Assembly (NCBI GenBank): GCA_977006965.1
Contig: OZ345358.1
Coordinates: forward strand, 2,790,001 to 2,854,000
Direction of reading: 5' to 3'
Source: Phymatolithon calcareum
Lineage: Eukaryota; Rhodophyta; Florideophyceae; Hapalidiales
Length of the DNA stretch: 64,000 bases
Part shown: piece after piece, positions 22,920 to 35,099 of the stretch
Position numbering within the stretch: the stretch's first letter is position 1
How the letters are laid out: each line of letters starts with the position of its first letter
The notes under the pieces: model-generated
Seen by the model: only the letters and a program-made list of their open reading frames with translations
Told to the model about the DNA's origin: nothing
The model's database searches: none
Made by a program: the position numbers and the translations under genes

Positions 22920-24550
22920 AAATTCACTCGCCAGCACCGTTCGTGAATGTGAATGATATTTTATTTCCTCTCTACAATTTCCACGAACAGTTACAACAAT
23001 TAATGACGAAGCTTCCGGTCATACGGGAGCATTTCAACAGTTTCAATTTTATTGGATGGTATCTATCTGGCAGTAAACAGTTCTCACAGTAAACGGAAAT
23101 ACTCTTTAATCTCCCTAGCAGAGGGACAATATGAAGTCCATCGAAACTACTATAGCGACTCTTTCGAACCTCATGCACGATGCGTACATCTTTCGGCCAG
23201 ATATCTTTCTCGATTGCTAATGGCCGGCTGTTTAGTGTCGACACGAATTCCACGATAATGGGCTTCAGAGACCAGCATTGTAAAAATCTGAAAATGATTC
23301 ATGCTCTGGAAGGTGGAGAGAAGCACTGACCAGAACTGACCGAAAGTACCAAAGCTACGCGGCGAGCAGAGAACATCTGAGTGGTGTTTGCGTTGTGACG
23401 ACGGCAAGAGATCTGCAGTGAATCACAGCCAAACCAAAACGAATGAGTGGTAAGCACTACAAAGGCGGATCATAGACCAATCTCGGACGCGAGAAAACAA
23501 AACGTAGACGTACAGTTCGAATCGCAAAACGATACAGGCAGAAAGCGGGCATTATCCCGACAGAAATCCTTTTCAATTAGTCCACGGCGGGTAGTAGGGG
23601 AGTGCCGAGAGCTTTCGGAGATGGGGCTTGCAGGACAACAATGAAAACGCTGTTCGTCTACCTGACAATTTGAGCACGGCAGAAACATGGAAATTAAGCA
23701 AATGGTACTTAAGATAATAACCATGTGGGAAGCAGAATTTTTCGGGGCGCAGTTTAGAGAGTTTCAACGGTATGAGAATCGCACAGAGCATAAATTGGAA
23801 ATATTTGAGTGATAGGAGCTACAGTGGCGAACAAACTTTGAAGAAACCACAACGATGGGCGATTCGTAGAAAAGTCGACGTACTGTGCCAGCTGCATGAC
23901 AAAGGGTAGAGCGCGAATCGATATCCCAAACAGGGAAGGCGATGACGGTTCTAAGCTGCTTTGAAGGCGTGCAGACCGGGCGAGGACTGTATTGTCGAAG
24001 CTCAGGCCAGAGATAGAACAAGATTGCAGCTGGGAACAAACTTGAAAAAAGCAAGCTGATGTCCTAAGTTTTCTGCCGTTCTGTGAGAAGGGAAGCGGAA
24101 CTGTATCATAGCAGTACTTGAAAGTATAAGATTTCCAGTCTGCGAGAACCATGTCTAGCTCGCTATACAGTACGGCTCAATGTGAACGCCGTTTATCATA
24201 GCTGGCAAATACTACTCGACCAAGTGTGCCTGAAACTGCGGCGTGCTCGCTGGTGTTTAAATGATAGAAATGACACGAAATGGTGTCCTGGGCATTGAAC
24301 GCACGGCACGTCGTAGCGCATGATTACGAGACCGATACTTGGCCACGCGGAATGCCTGCCCAGGATAGCTTCCTGATTTGACTGTAGTAAAAGACCGGAC
24401 CGGATTGGATTTGGCACACGTCGCCGGGCCTGCGTTTCGGATTTAGCAGGGGCCGGTCGTGGACCAGACCGGACTTTGACTCTGCTCTATACTCAACGGA
24501 CTGGTTACGGATGAGGATATATTCTTCGTGGGCGGATCTTGATGGGCCGA
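22920..24550. other. No recognisable gene
   Basis: Overlapping minus-strand ORFs of up to 132 codons (23754-24152) show no motif. I cannot support any of them. Confidence 0.35.
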
Positions 24551-24557
24551 AAAACTT

Positions 24558-25431
24558 GTGGGCAATAATCGGGACCTATCCGGTCAGGTTAGTAACATTG
24601 TAATCGTGGACTGGACAGAAAATGGTTTCAAAAAACACAGAATTACAGCGGACTGGACCGCTACAAATCTGTTACGTCCAACCTCAAGTTCTTCCACGCT
24701 TCTCCAGCTCCATTGGTATGGTCCGCAGGACAAATTCGAACGAGAACATAGAAAGCAAGATCAACCGTGGTTGACTTCGTTCGGTAATATTCTGAATTCG
24801 GCAAATTACATCGGCGATATAATCACATACTTCAACACGGAGAAGAAGATGGCGAAAGAAATCGAGCAGATAGCGGAAGGAGAAGCCGACAGAATTCTAT
24901 GAGCTACACTCTCCGTCTTGCGAAGCCGCAGCGTACTGCACGGCCAGAAAATTACAAACTTGAAAAAGACTACCTGATCAATGAATTGTTCTGTAACATG
25001 CGTCGCCTTTTTTCATATGCTCGTACTGCAGAACAGAATCATGTACTCTCCGCGTTATATTTTTGGTCGATGAGGGAATACAGAGTGAGAGACTGGAACT
25101 AGCCAAAGAGAAGAGATATGAGGTAGAGTTCCGGGCTGCCGCGTGCGAGCCGGAGGATATTGCACCTGTCAGTGTAGTTTCAGAGATAATATGGGACGGG
25201 GAGGACACAGTATCACAGGGAGAAGTTCCGAATGTTACATTGGAAGAGTTGAATTCCACGAATAGCGCGCTGTTGGCGAAAGTAGCTAAGGATTTACTAA
25301 GCTTTTCTTTGATTCTGCACTTCAAGCGCCAAAATCATTGTACTGGAAGCGGCTCGGATGGCCCTTCGATCCCGAAGTACTGGAAGGAGAAAGAAGACGT
25401 AAGCAGCGTTGAGATTGCGATAAAATACTGA
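24558..25431 (+). CDS. Unrecognised charged ORFs, possibly one decayed or spliced gene
   Basis: Two plus-strand frames have protein-like composition. 24558-24902 ends with a charged helix (EKKMAKEIEQIAEGEADRIL). 25063-25431 has RLELAKEKRYEVEF and an acidic stretch (SEIIWDGEDTVSQGE). Further protein-like sequence runs to about 25745 in another frame. No domain is recognised. The order could reflect exons or a frameshifted gene. Confidence 0.25.
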
Positions 25432-25749
25432 CTTAGACGTGCTTAGCAGCGAGTGACACAAAGTTGCTCCTTAGCAGTTCCAAACTTACGATCAAGTCGG
25501 ATCTTTTACTCGCATTTCGTTTGAGAGGTGTGCTGAAGCAATCTCTCACGCAAGAGCCAGAGGAACGGAGAAAGTCGCCCGTTGTGCTATATCGGCTCGA
25601 GGCATGGAGAAGGAAGAAGAAGATGACATCGCCGTAACCTCCATGGCCATTGGTTCCCGTACGACCAATATTTCTGTCAAGAATAATAGGAAGGCACCTC
25701 AGACCAGTATTGTGGAGTTTATTTGGAACAAGAAGTTTTTAATCTAATA

Positions 25750-27390
25750 CAATGACTATCTGTGAAAGCTGGTGTTGCGAATGTCGTTTCGTGCTTCGCA
25801 TGAGGAAACCTCGAGGTCTGAAGGAGGTGGATCTCCGCAGCAGCCTACCAGTGTCTTTGCGTCCGCCGAAGAAGCGCCCCGGATGGACCGGGACGAGTTG
25901 TACCTTGGGTAATAATGGAGATAATTGTTAACGTGCACTCTTATTGGGGGTATCCTGATAATGCGAATGGTGTAAAATACTACAATTAAGAATGGTAATT
26001 TGCGTAAAATTCTGGTCCCGTTACGTTTTGCGTTAACACAAATGCACCGTTTTCGTTATGGGCTTGGTCTCGATTGATTAACACATCGAGATCGGTACAA
26101 AGCGCGTTGCTCTTCGCGAGCGGGAAGTTAGTGCACCAGAAGTCGAGCTTTTTCGTCACCAATAATTGAAAAAAGGATTACCGACTGCTATCCTATCGTA
26201 AGTCTACTTTCCTATTTTGTAATAATATTTCGCGGCATTGCCTGGGTTCTGGCGCACCATGTTCTCGTTCGCACACACTTGCGCGCCTGCTACTGTTGGA
26301 AAGCTCGCATCAAGACGGTAACGGTACCATGCGTGTATGTCGTCGTAAGCCAGATTTGTGCACCACAATTCCGCGTCAGGAGAAAAAAATCAATCAAGAA
26401 ACAAGAAGCTTAGTAGTGGATTCGCTGGCAATGAAATAAATCTACTCGGAATATAACAGGTTTAAGTGACCGGGTGGTACGAACGGTCATGCACGGCTGT
26501 TAGACGAATATCGAGGACATCAACAATCCTGGTTGCAAGCTCGCTCGCAGAAAGCGGAGAGCAGTAGCACTTTAAGTGCAAATCCCCAGTTTCAAAATGA
26601 GAGGATTGCATGTGAAACTGTTTGGAACCAGATAACCAGAAGATGTGGAAACATTATTCTTCTTTCCAGTCCAGAATCTGCTTACCAGAAGAATGCTTTG
26701 TTCTTTTTCAACTGCTGATAGTAGTAGCGGCACTGAAGCCATACTACTGGATGCCCCAAATCGGTTTTGGGCGGAACTTCGGCGTATCATAGTGACAAAA
26801 TCCCCGGGTTTTTTTTCGGCTTAACCCAATCTCTACTCGCGGCTTCCATTCAACTTTTCTTTGTGGCTTCGGCCATTTCCAGCCGGACTGCCTTGTCAGC
26901 ACTAGAGCCTGTCCTGTTAGGATTTTCATCGCTGATGAGTGCGTCCACAGAACCGTGAAGATGCAATAGAAATTCAGCTATAACGCTATTGACCGAGTAA
27001 GATGGCGAGGTGTAGCAAACGATGTTAAATTTGACTACAATCTGCTTGTCCCGCTCTTCAAGCAAATTAACGGCATTATCTTTGGAGAATGAACTTCGCC
27101 TTCTGTGGAGTGATGAACTGTCCAGACATCGCAATGGATCCGTGGATGACATCGTCTGGCGATACTGAGGCACTCTGTATGAAGCACCGTTGAAATCGCC
27201 GAAAAATAAGGAGGTAGCGCTTAAAAGAGTGGCAGATACTACAAGACCTGGTTCAGCAAACGTACACGTCTTGCTCGTAAAAAGTACTCGAACTCAAACT
27301 GGAAATTAGCATTCTGCTCGGCATCACCACTGGAATTTGTAGCGTCCCCTGGGACGCCCCCTGATTTTCCGAACATAGACATCATCATCA
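25750..27390. other. No recognisable gene
   Basis: Short ORFs only. The best (26850-27173 minus) has no motif. Confidence 0.35.
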
Positions 27391-27391
27391 T

Positions 27392-27676
27392 TTATTCCAT
27401 CGTCATATCAGGCCTCCGGGACTCCTCAAAGCGCCTTTGCATATCCGCGTCACATTGTGATCTCTGCTCGTTCAAGCGCAACCTCTTATGTGCGCAGTCT
27501 ACTTCCCGTCTCTGTCTCTCTTCTTCACGACTTAGAGATGCTTGTTCACGATCTACCGCCAATCGCTCCTGATCATTAATCATTTTCATTCTGTAGAGTG
27601 CCAAAATATCAGATCCTGAAACTCCTCGAGATGCACTTCTACGGTGGACGAGTGGCCGAGCAGATTGCATATGCAT
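27392..27676 (-). CDS. Coiled-coil ORF, probably from a mobile element
   Basis: Ninety-four codons. From about residue 25 it is a strongly charged helix (MKMINDQERLAVDREQAS, then SREEERQRREVD) of the kind found near the C terminus of Myb/SANT-type transposon accessory proteins. It directly abuts the gypsy fragment on the same strand. The assignment to a transposon is inference. Confidence 0.25.
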   Translation of the reverse strand: MHMQSARPLVHRRSASRGVSGSDILALYRMKMINDQERLAVDREQASLSREEERQRREVDCAHKRLRLNEQRSQCDADMQRRFEESRRPDMTME

Positions 27677-27692
27677 TCCGTTCCCTGTCTCA

Positions 27693-29100
27693 CTAGGTGA
27701 AAGGCTCGCATATTGCGCACCAGAAGAGTTGTGGTCTGCAAGGCTCGCACGACTTGGACTTATGCGGAGGTTTCACATTTACGTCTACTTCAATCTCATG
27801 CTCAACTGATCTCTTCTGCGGCAGACTTTCAAGAAGCTCATCTTGAAACTCTTCTTCATATTTTTTCAAAATTGTCTTCATTTTCAAATGAGAGGCTTTC
27901 AAGAACTCGTCTTTGCTTTCATACTTATTCTCCATCTTTCTGATCCCAATTGAATCGACAACCTGAGACAATTTTAAGTCATTAGCTCGTTTACGCTTCT
28001 TTTTCAGATTTCTAAACATCTTTACGCCAATATTTATAACTTGAACATTAGAAGCGCCATCTTCCTTCGATAAATACAACGGAAGCACTTCCGAGTAAAC
28101 GTTAACAACCTTTGTAGTCTATTCAATCTCTGGATTTTTAGCCACATGCCAAGGAATTCGTAACAAAATGTCGTATCTGGAACTCGCAAAAACCAAGTTA
28201 GAACTATAAACATGGGCTCCAATACGAATTTCTGCTCTTCTGATAACCTCAGAAACGTTCTCCACTTTCTTGTTTTCCGAGGATCTCACTTCTATGTTTC
28301 GCTTTACAACTTTAAACAACTCACTGTTGCTCGAGACACTACGTTCGAATTACATCTATCATGTTTGAGAATCTTTACCTGTTTTCCACACATGAAGCCA
28401 TTAAGCACGATGAGATGGTCAACCGGTAGCACAACTTCATGGATATTATCTTTTTGAATAGTAGAATTTACTTCTGTGGATATTACAGGGCCTCCTGTCA
28501 TCATTGAACTCTTACGACAAGCCTATTCTTGCAGCCGCTCCATCTCAGCAGTGATATCTTGAACTTCACTGTCTTCAAGTCCAACCTGAGCACTAATTTT
28601 TGGCAGACCAGCTAGTTTCCTCCTTAGACGGCTCACCGCTTCTAAAGTCTCCGCTTTCTGCGCCAGTGCTATTACCGGTCACGGATTTCTTCAAACTCCC
28701 CCTTGTATACTTAATAACACTCTCCTTGATGCACAGCCAACGAGGACAGCAAACCTTTTTGAATTTCAAACACGCATTTTTCCCACAAAAGTCTTCCAAA
28801 TTTTCAATCTCCATTGGCGTCTGTCCCGTCAGTCTTATCCAACTGGACGGTCGTCCTTCTACGAGAACAGCGCTATTTACAATAAGAGGAATCCTTGAAG
28901 CTTGATCCGTAGTAGTCGTACCAGCCTTAAGAACCTCCAGTCGAATCTCAGGCTTAAGTCCCTGACAAAAACGATCAAGCTTATCTCCTTCACTTATTCC
29001 TGCAATCATAGAGCCAGATCTCGAAACTCGGAAAGGTATTCTGCAATGAGGCCGATGGTCATGAGCTAGTTTTCGATATAGGAATACGTCCAAAAGACGC
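27693..29100 (-). mobile_element. Degraded Ty3/gypsy fragment: gag, protease and RT linker
   Basis: Read right to left. The gag C-terminal part (28593-29093) has GISEGDKLDRFCQGLKPEIR and LEVLKAGTTTTDQA. The aspartic protease region (28119-28504) has VKILKHDRCNSNVVS, where an active enzyme would have Asp-Asp/Ser-Gly, followed by AHVYSSNLVF and SRYDILLRIPWHV. The linker into reverse transcriptase (27693-28088) has LKKYEEEFQDELLESLPQKR and EHEIEVDVNVKPPHK, after which the homology stops before the RT catalytic palm. Frames change between blocks and the protease site is altered, so it is inactive. No LTR or target duplication was seen. Confidence 0.75.
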
Positions 29101-29559
29101 CTTGGTACTATACGATGTACTGCGTAGCTACCGGTCTCGCAATTGCAAAATCATTTAAGACTAAAATATCACAAGGAAGCTACTGGTGTGTCAGCAAATG
29201 CATCGGAGGTTAAGGAAAATTACTCTGATGCCATAATCATGGAAAACAGGGACGCATTGTTTAGCATGGGTTTTCTGAAGTGAAGCAGCACCGGACACGG
29301 AGCTGGAATTTCGTATCTGAAAAGGGCTGTTGAAGGAGGAATCATCACTGGCATGTACATCCGTATTAGACAGCTGCCGAGTCAGTCGGAACGTTTTCGG
29401 TGTTTTTGGAAGCCGAGAAAGACCATTTTTTAGCTTTCCTGTGCGCTTTAGTTTGTTGCAGTTCCCTAGGTCGCCTGCTTCGAGTCCTATAGGCTCTAGT
29501 TTCGCTTTCAATGCTTTTCGTATTCCTCTTCCACCACCTTGTCTGCATTCTTTCGGGAG

Positions 29560-29800
29560 CATATGTAGAGTTACTTGTTTGCTTCTACAAGGCGCTTTGA
29601 TATTGGACCGTGTATCTTCAAAACTAAGAGGTATCGCGTGGTGTAACACCAGACCCGACTCCAAAATTCCACTCCCCGCGAGTGCATGAGCGGTCTCATT
29701 TTTCGAAACGCTGAAGTGAATCGCATAAAAACACACTCTATGTGAACCGCATGCGAAATTAATCGTTCTACGATATCCCATAGATTTCACACCATAAAGT
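29560..29800 (-). mobile_element. LINE-E RNase H C-terminal relic
   Basis: The minus-strand sequence HFSVSKNETAHALAGSGILE, then HHAIPLSFEDTRSNIKAPCR and SKQVTLHMLPKE aligns with the intact LINE-E frame at 53450-54271 (VPKNEAADELTRRGISES, KPPCRSKSVTIPTLPED). The last catalytic Asp position is Ala-Leu here, so it is non-functional. The remainder of the 204-codon ORF around it is unrelated. Confidence 0.65.
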
Positions 29801-30067
29801 ATCACAAAACATCCGCCGTTTCCCGTTGAGCAGGGCTATGCAGCTACGGCTCTAGGTGAACCATCTGATGGTGCTTTCACGAGAAAGATACAGGATGGAG
29901 AATTCCTGAAACGCATGCACGGCGGAAAGTAGATCTTTTCCGAAATCAAGTTGGTAATTAGAAGCGCAATCACCAGCAAAGCTCTTTGGATCACTTACCC
30001 GAATCTTTGCTTGCACATATTTGGAGATCCTGTAGTTCCTATGTTTCCAGAAGTCTTAATTATCTTG

Positions 30068-30145
30068 GCGCTAGGAAAGCTGCTCTAAGCGTCTGCAGAT
30101 GAGTTGATAACTTTTAAATAAAAATCTACCTTTTTTCTTCTTTCT
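30068..30145 (+). repeat. LINE-F-type 3' tail, copy 1
   Basis: GCTAGGAAAGCTGC, then TTTTAAATAAAAATCTACCTT is shared, with small differences, with 59395-59475. AATAAA lies just before the shared end, as in a retroelement 3' terminus. Confidence 0.55.
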
Positions 30146-30763
30146 CGCGGGTTGGGAAAAAGAAAGACCAGGAAGTGCTGTGAAGAATACTTCCAGCACA
30201 AAATGAGACCCCAGTAGTGGGGGCCACGTGTGGTTACGCCATCGCGAAAGCTACGCGTTCGTCTGCGTCGCCGTCAAAGTGAATGCAACATTGGAATTGC
30301 CGTTGTAATAAGCGTTCGAGTCTGCACCGAAGCCCTGCCAAGGAGTGGCCACGTATTTCGCGCCTTCGCGGGCGTACGTCGATCCGTTCTTCCAAATTAC
30401 TGCACGAATGCGAGCGGTGCTCGAGTTCCTGGGATCTTGCTCAAACTCGTATCCCATGTTCCAAAGAGTCTACTTGTCGTTGTCGATGATGGTCAGCAGC
30501 AGCGGGTCGTCATCTTCGGCACCTTTGTTGCTAGCCGATGTGGTAACGAAGTAAAAGCTGGTGCCAGCATCAGGCGATAAAGAGGTATCTGCAGTTCCTG
30601 TTCCATTCATCCTAAGGTCGCTTCTCTCGTATATAGAGCACAGCTGGCCGTCAACTGTGAGCGTTCACGTGAGGTTAGCCGTGAACTGCACTTCCATGAG
30701 GCCGAGTTGGTCTCAGTCGTCACCGAAATATTGTTTTTTGCATTGGGTGTGTTGAATGTCAAG

Positions 30764-32566
30764 CAGGGATGGTACCAATATTTATTGTTATTTATTCGGG
30801 CATATGATGCAATAGCAATTGCAATACCAATAATGCAAGGTTGAAGGCAATAGCAATTGCAATATCTGACCATTCTTCCAATATCAATTTCAATAACAGA
30901 ATCTAATTCAGGTCCTCCTGCGACATGTCTTCACTCGCGCGTTAGATCACTCTTGCGCTCCGGGCAGTGCTCATCTCCACGGAGACCGACTTCTGGTTCC
31001 AGTAACCTTTGTCCTCTTTAAGAAACAGCAGGGCTCCTAGTAATAACGGTGTCATCCTCTTACGATTGTCTGTCAAAACATTCTTGGCCACCGACCAAAG
31101 CCTCTCCACCTTTGCAGTTGATCCAAAAATAAAGTCGCAATTTATAGAAGTCTGATGGACCTCGGCACGCATGCGGTTTTTTACGGCAATTATTTCCGCC
31201 ACTGACAGCCGGCCTCCACCCAATCCGCCGATGGAGCTTGTTATACCGTCATCGTGTTTCAGTTTGAGATTTTTGCATGCATCCTTCTCTTAATTTGTCA
31301 AAGTATCGGACTCATCGCGCTGTATCTTAACAACTCCCGACTCGAATGCTGGGTCACACAAAATTGATGCACGTGATGCAATTTAGTGTTTTCCAAGCTT
31401 ACATCGGTATAATGGTGAGCAATCATCGTACTTGCACTGCTCGACTGCTGAAATCAACTCATCTAGAGCTAAGCGACAGTCTTACAACGAAGCACTGCGC
31501 TTCTGTATTTCCAGAGCTACCTGGTTGATTTGCTTAAACTGATGCGTACAGCATAGATCTGTTGCGGAACTGCTCGCTCTCTTCCATCGCTATCGTTGCT
31601 TCTTCTGCCTTTGCCGCGTCGATTAACTGCTCGCGTATGCGGTTGAAGCGCTTGAGCATATTACATTTTCCGGAACAGCGCGTCTCACTATGCATAATTG
31701 GAGCCAATTCAGTAAGGTTGCGTAGTATTGCTCGATTCTTCAATTTTTTTGCAGTCCTTCATCGTTGCATGCACTGAGTCTATCGCTGCTTGGAGTCTAT
31801 CGTCACTGAAAATCATCTTGTTCACCTCTAGGCTTGCTTGGCGACAGCGTAGACTGGCCAGCTCATCTCTGTAGACCTGAAAAAGGTGATCTTGGCTTCC
31901 TCCAGATATGCAACTCTTCAGGTGGCTGTATGGGTTAGTATACCCCTTTCCTTTTTCAAAACCGATTTGACCATTGTCTCGGCAGTCAGCACCTTTCGGG
32001 CAGGGAAGGATGTTAAAGGCGCCTCATAGCGTGTTATTCCGGTTCTGCGAGACTGCACATCGCGTTCTTCTTCACGTCGCATCTGCATTAGCACTTCAAC
32101 AACTTCTTTTGGGCCTGGTTTGCTTCCCTTGCTTGTCATTCTGGACGTAGTGTTTCGGCAGAGCAATTCGCAGGAGTGTGAAGTCCAAGAGATCGTGGGA
32201 GCAAGACATCACTCCGGAGCAATTTCCGAGTCAAGGCCGGTCGACGTGTATGTATTTATCGAGAGGCATCGATAGCAGAGCAGAATTCCTGACAGCAATC
32301 GGATGCCGCATATTCGGGTGGCAATACGTAAACTGTGTGGGGAGCTTCTATAACCCTTTTCCGTAAATTTCCCTTACAGATCCTGGACAGCAGCGCTGTA
32401 CGACGATCTTGCCAGCGCCGAAGAGGGCAAGGGTGTACCTTGATTTTCGATCATATGCCATTACTTTTTGCAATAATTATTGCAATAAGTACCTCTCAGG
32501 GCAATTAAGGCTTTATTGCAATAAATTGCAGTAAAAATAATAAAAATAATATTGGTACGAAGCGTG
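30764..32566 (-). mobile_element. Degenerate autonomous-type hAT transposon, 1.8 kb
   Basis: The target duplication is ATGTCAAG (30756-30763) against ATGTCATG (32567-32574). Ends: CAGGGATGGTACCAATA on the left, and a right end whose complement shares GTACCAATATT. Subterminal DNA is full of GCAATA words. The transposase is on the minus strand: an Arg/Glu-rich part at 32166-31918, ELAPIMHSETRCSGKCNMLK at about 31710, and the hAT dimerisation domain at 31110-31000 (VERLWSVAKNVLTDNRKRM, then LLLGALLFLKEDKGYW). The frame is broken in several places, so the element is immobile. It sits in the membrane-protein pseudogene. Confidence 0.85.
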
Positions 32567-33507
32567 ATGTCATGTCGCTGGACTACGCATAGTTGTCGTC
32601 GCCCAACCATGTGAACGTGATCGATCCATCAGATGGGGTTCCCATCGTCCAGTTCTCCAGCCTGTTGATGCTTGTTTCTTGAGCCGGCTCGCTTCCCGTG
32701 GGCATGCGCACAATCGAATCGATGCAGTCGCTGATGAATGTCGGGAAGTTGAGCGTGAGGGTCGACTTATTTTTGAGGAAAACTTTCGCGGGATTGCCGA
32801 GACGCGTGGAGTGCGTAATCGTAAAGTTGAGCGTGGTATCATCGCCGAGAGTCATGAATTCCTGCTCGAGGAAGAGGCTAGATCTCTCCATTTTGGGGCC
32901 CGACACTATCTGCTCGCACATGAAGTGACGTTCCCAACCGATGGCCAGCCCTACGCCGCCCTCGAACACGACGAGGAACGCCATTATGTAGGCGAAGGGC
33001 TTGACTTTCTTTCGGAGGGGGGAGGCATTCGTTGAGTCCGCTGGGAGCCATCTGAAGAGCTCGATACGGGCGCCGATGAGAAAAGCGACGACGAGAAATA
33101 CGCCAGTCCACAATTTGGAGCTCTGAGGCGGGGATATCCAGAAGCTGAATCCAAAACCGGTTGTTACACCGAGCAAAAACTGCAGGGTTTTGTAGTTCCA
33201 GGTGCGCGTGACAGTTTTTCTCAGCGTTCTGTAATTTGAGCTAATGGAGTACGGGAACACGCCGATGACTTCGGCGCCGTACTCAACGCCGACGATGGCC
33301 TCGGCTTAGAACGAAAACCCTCCCGAACGGCTTTCACGCTCGATTTGTACACACTGCTTTTAAGGGCGGCGAGATGTGGATCATCGGTGAATCGGTTGGC
33401 AATTCTATCAATAAAGTCAGGTGAGGGTTCTTCGCCGGTGCGCGCGAACGTTCGAAGGGCCTGTTCGACGTTCTTACCTTGCGTGGTGGCAGAGTAGCTC
33501 TTGAGAA

Positions 33508-34163
33508 CAGAGCATTGGAATTATTTATTTATTTTTATTCTTTTCTCGCGCAGTGTCGAGAATAAATATCAAGACTGTTGAGCGCAGAAGGAATAAATTA
33601 TTGTATTTAAGTTCAGTGAGGAATAAATAACTGGTTATTCCCAATTATTGGATCCATCTAGCTGCTTTCTGTCACGATAGCATTGACGTCTGCGTTCCAC
33701 ATTTGCAAGTCCACACAGCGGAGTTGGGATCTGACTGTGTGAAAAACTCATCGCGAACATGCTTACCGAAAACTCGCGGCATCTTGGGTGCTACCAAACG
33801 GTGCTCGCCTGGTACGCAGTTCCCGTTGTACTGTGTTGATTGCCATGGTTTTCATAATCCTAAATGAGGAGTCCGCAGCCGACACGTCATGTGCTATCGA
33901 TGACAAACATGTCACTTTACTGTTCAAGAATACCATCGGGCCCAAATAAACAATATAATCGTCGGGCCAAAATGCTGTCATTCTCCCCCAGAAACGTAGA
34001 CTTAGTCGAGCGTTCTCGAGTAAATAATGCTTTCAAATAAATAAAATAATTGTCGTAACCACGAAGATCTCAATAAATACAATAAATATGCGCGACTCAG
34101 GAATAAACTATTGGAACAATAATTTAAATAATTACAATAGCAATTATTTTTTCCAATGCTTTG
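33508..34163. mobile_element. Non-autonomous hAT element, 656 bp
   Basis: Perfect 8-bp target duplication CTTGAGAA (33500-33507 and 34164-34171). Terminal inverted repeats CAGAGCATTGGAA and, from the right, CAAAGCATTGGAA. Subterminal AATAAATA-rich DNA at both ends. No transposase is visible. Removing it rejoins the reading frame of the surrounding pseudogene (DVLKSYSATTQGK). Confidence 0.88.
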
Positions 34164-34444
34164 CTTGAGAACATCGCGGACTTGAATGATGAGAGATCAG
34201 TACTCGGAGAGGAAAGCGATGATAGCTGGCTCGCTATCCTCAAATATGGATTCATAGTTGAACTCTATGGCGTGGCTGCCGCCTTTGGCGGTGTTGGCGG
34301 TCTATTTTCCTTTCTTCATTGTGCGGGTGAGTAATGGCTACGTAGATCGGTCAAGTGTTGGGGACAGTTCTAGGTTTTTATAGGACACAAGATCCCTTTT
34401 GGGGCTAGCAACACTTTGAGGTCCTAATCTTCTTCCATTCAAAT

Positions 34445-34957
34445 CTAATTGCTGTGAGCCTGTCGCGTAGACTTTGGTGACATATATACCACCCCGATTT
34501 TCAGGCTTCCCAGTTGTGCGATGACGATTTGGTAGTGTATCCTTGCATGCTTGAATATAAGCTTGGCTCCACACCCTGTTCGGAACACTAGAGAGACTCC
34601 TCCAAAGTTCCTAGGGGACCCACTCCTTCTCCTTGAGTCACTGTGGTATCTAGGTCCTTCTGCGGTGACTAGTGCCGGTCTCGGGGCGTTCATTGTGAAC
34701 ATTTCATTGCGGATACGTGCTTCCGGCCTCATGTGTGTTTCTGTGAGTCCCACTACGTCGACTCCATGGTCTTTCACCATTCTTTGTAGGTACTCCGGAG
34801 TCTCCGGAGATCCCCCTACATTCATAGTTGCGATTCTCCAGTACTTGTTAAATATTATTTTCCGATGTGGTATCCTCCAAAATTGCGATGGGAGTTTCTG
34901 TGCTTGTCTCTTTCTCCGGAACTTCATATGTCGTCGGGGCCTTGTTTTCAGGTTCAT
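34445..34957 (-). pseudogene. LINE-A ORF2 start: endonuclease domain N-terminal half
   Basis: The minus-strand frame encodes the start of an AP-like endonuclease: IATMNVGGSPETPEYL, then VDVVGLTETHMRPEARI with the conserved catalytic Glu in ETH, GGVSLVFRTG and LKIGVVYMSPKS. These enzymes nick chromosomal DNA to prime reverse transcription. The protein stops where the second half, with the GDLNARH motif, should follow, so this LINE copy is 3'-truncated or rearranged at about 34450. It lies downstream of ORF1 on the same strand with a gap of about 140 bp. Confidence 0.75.
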
Positions 34958-35099
34958 GGGCCGGTTGCTCTAAATCTTCATCATTATTGGTGTGGTGCTC
35001 AGTTTCCTGTGTTGTACTGCCAGGGAGCGGTAGCCCTCCTTCATTTCGGTGCTCAATGCCGCCGAGTGCCTCCGTGACGTGTATTGCACTATCTTCGTC

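Larger units (their letters stand above)
30251..34319 (-). pseudogene. Membrane-protein gene broken by two hAT insertions and in-frame stops
   Basis: One reading frame can be followed from an ATG at 34319 leftwards to a TAG at 30251 once the hAT elements at 33508-34163 and 30764-32566 are removed; both junctions then continue in frame. The first part (about 140 codons) is soluble (RIANRFTDDPHLAALK). The middle (33260-32583) has three likely membrane segments (FLLGVTTGFGFSFWI; WTGVFLVVAFLIGARI; FAYIMAFLVVFEGGVGLAIG) and then a region with N-glycosylation sites (NFT, NKST) and beta-like sequence. The end (about 30750-30251) is similar (TLWNMGYEFEQDP, ADSNAYYNGNSNVAFTL). Five in-frame stops (three TAG, two TGA, no TAA) and at least two frameshifts (near 33306 and 30700) show decay. 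I recognise no family. A three-pass membrane protein with an extracellular domain is inferred. Confidence 0.65.

Noticed and set aside
25560-25745. A PCNA-interacting peptide (QTSIVEFI) in a short frame
   Set aside because: The motif lacks the second aromatic residue and the frame has no other support.
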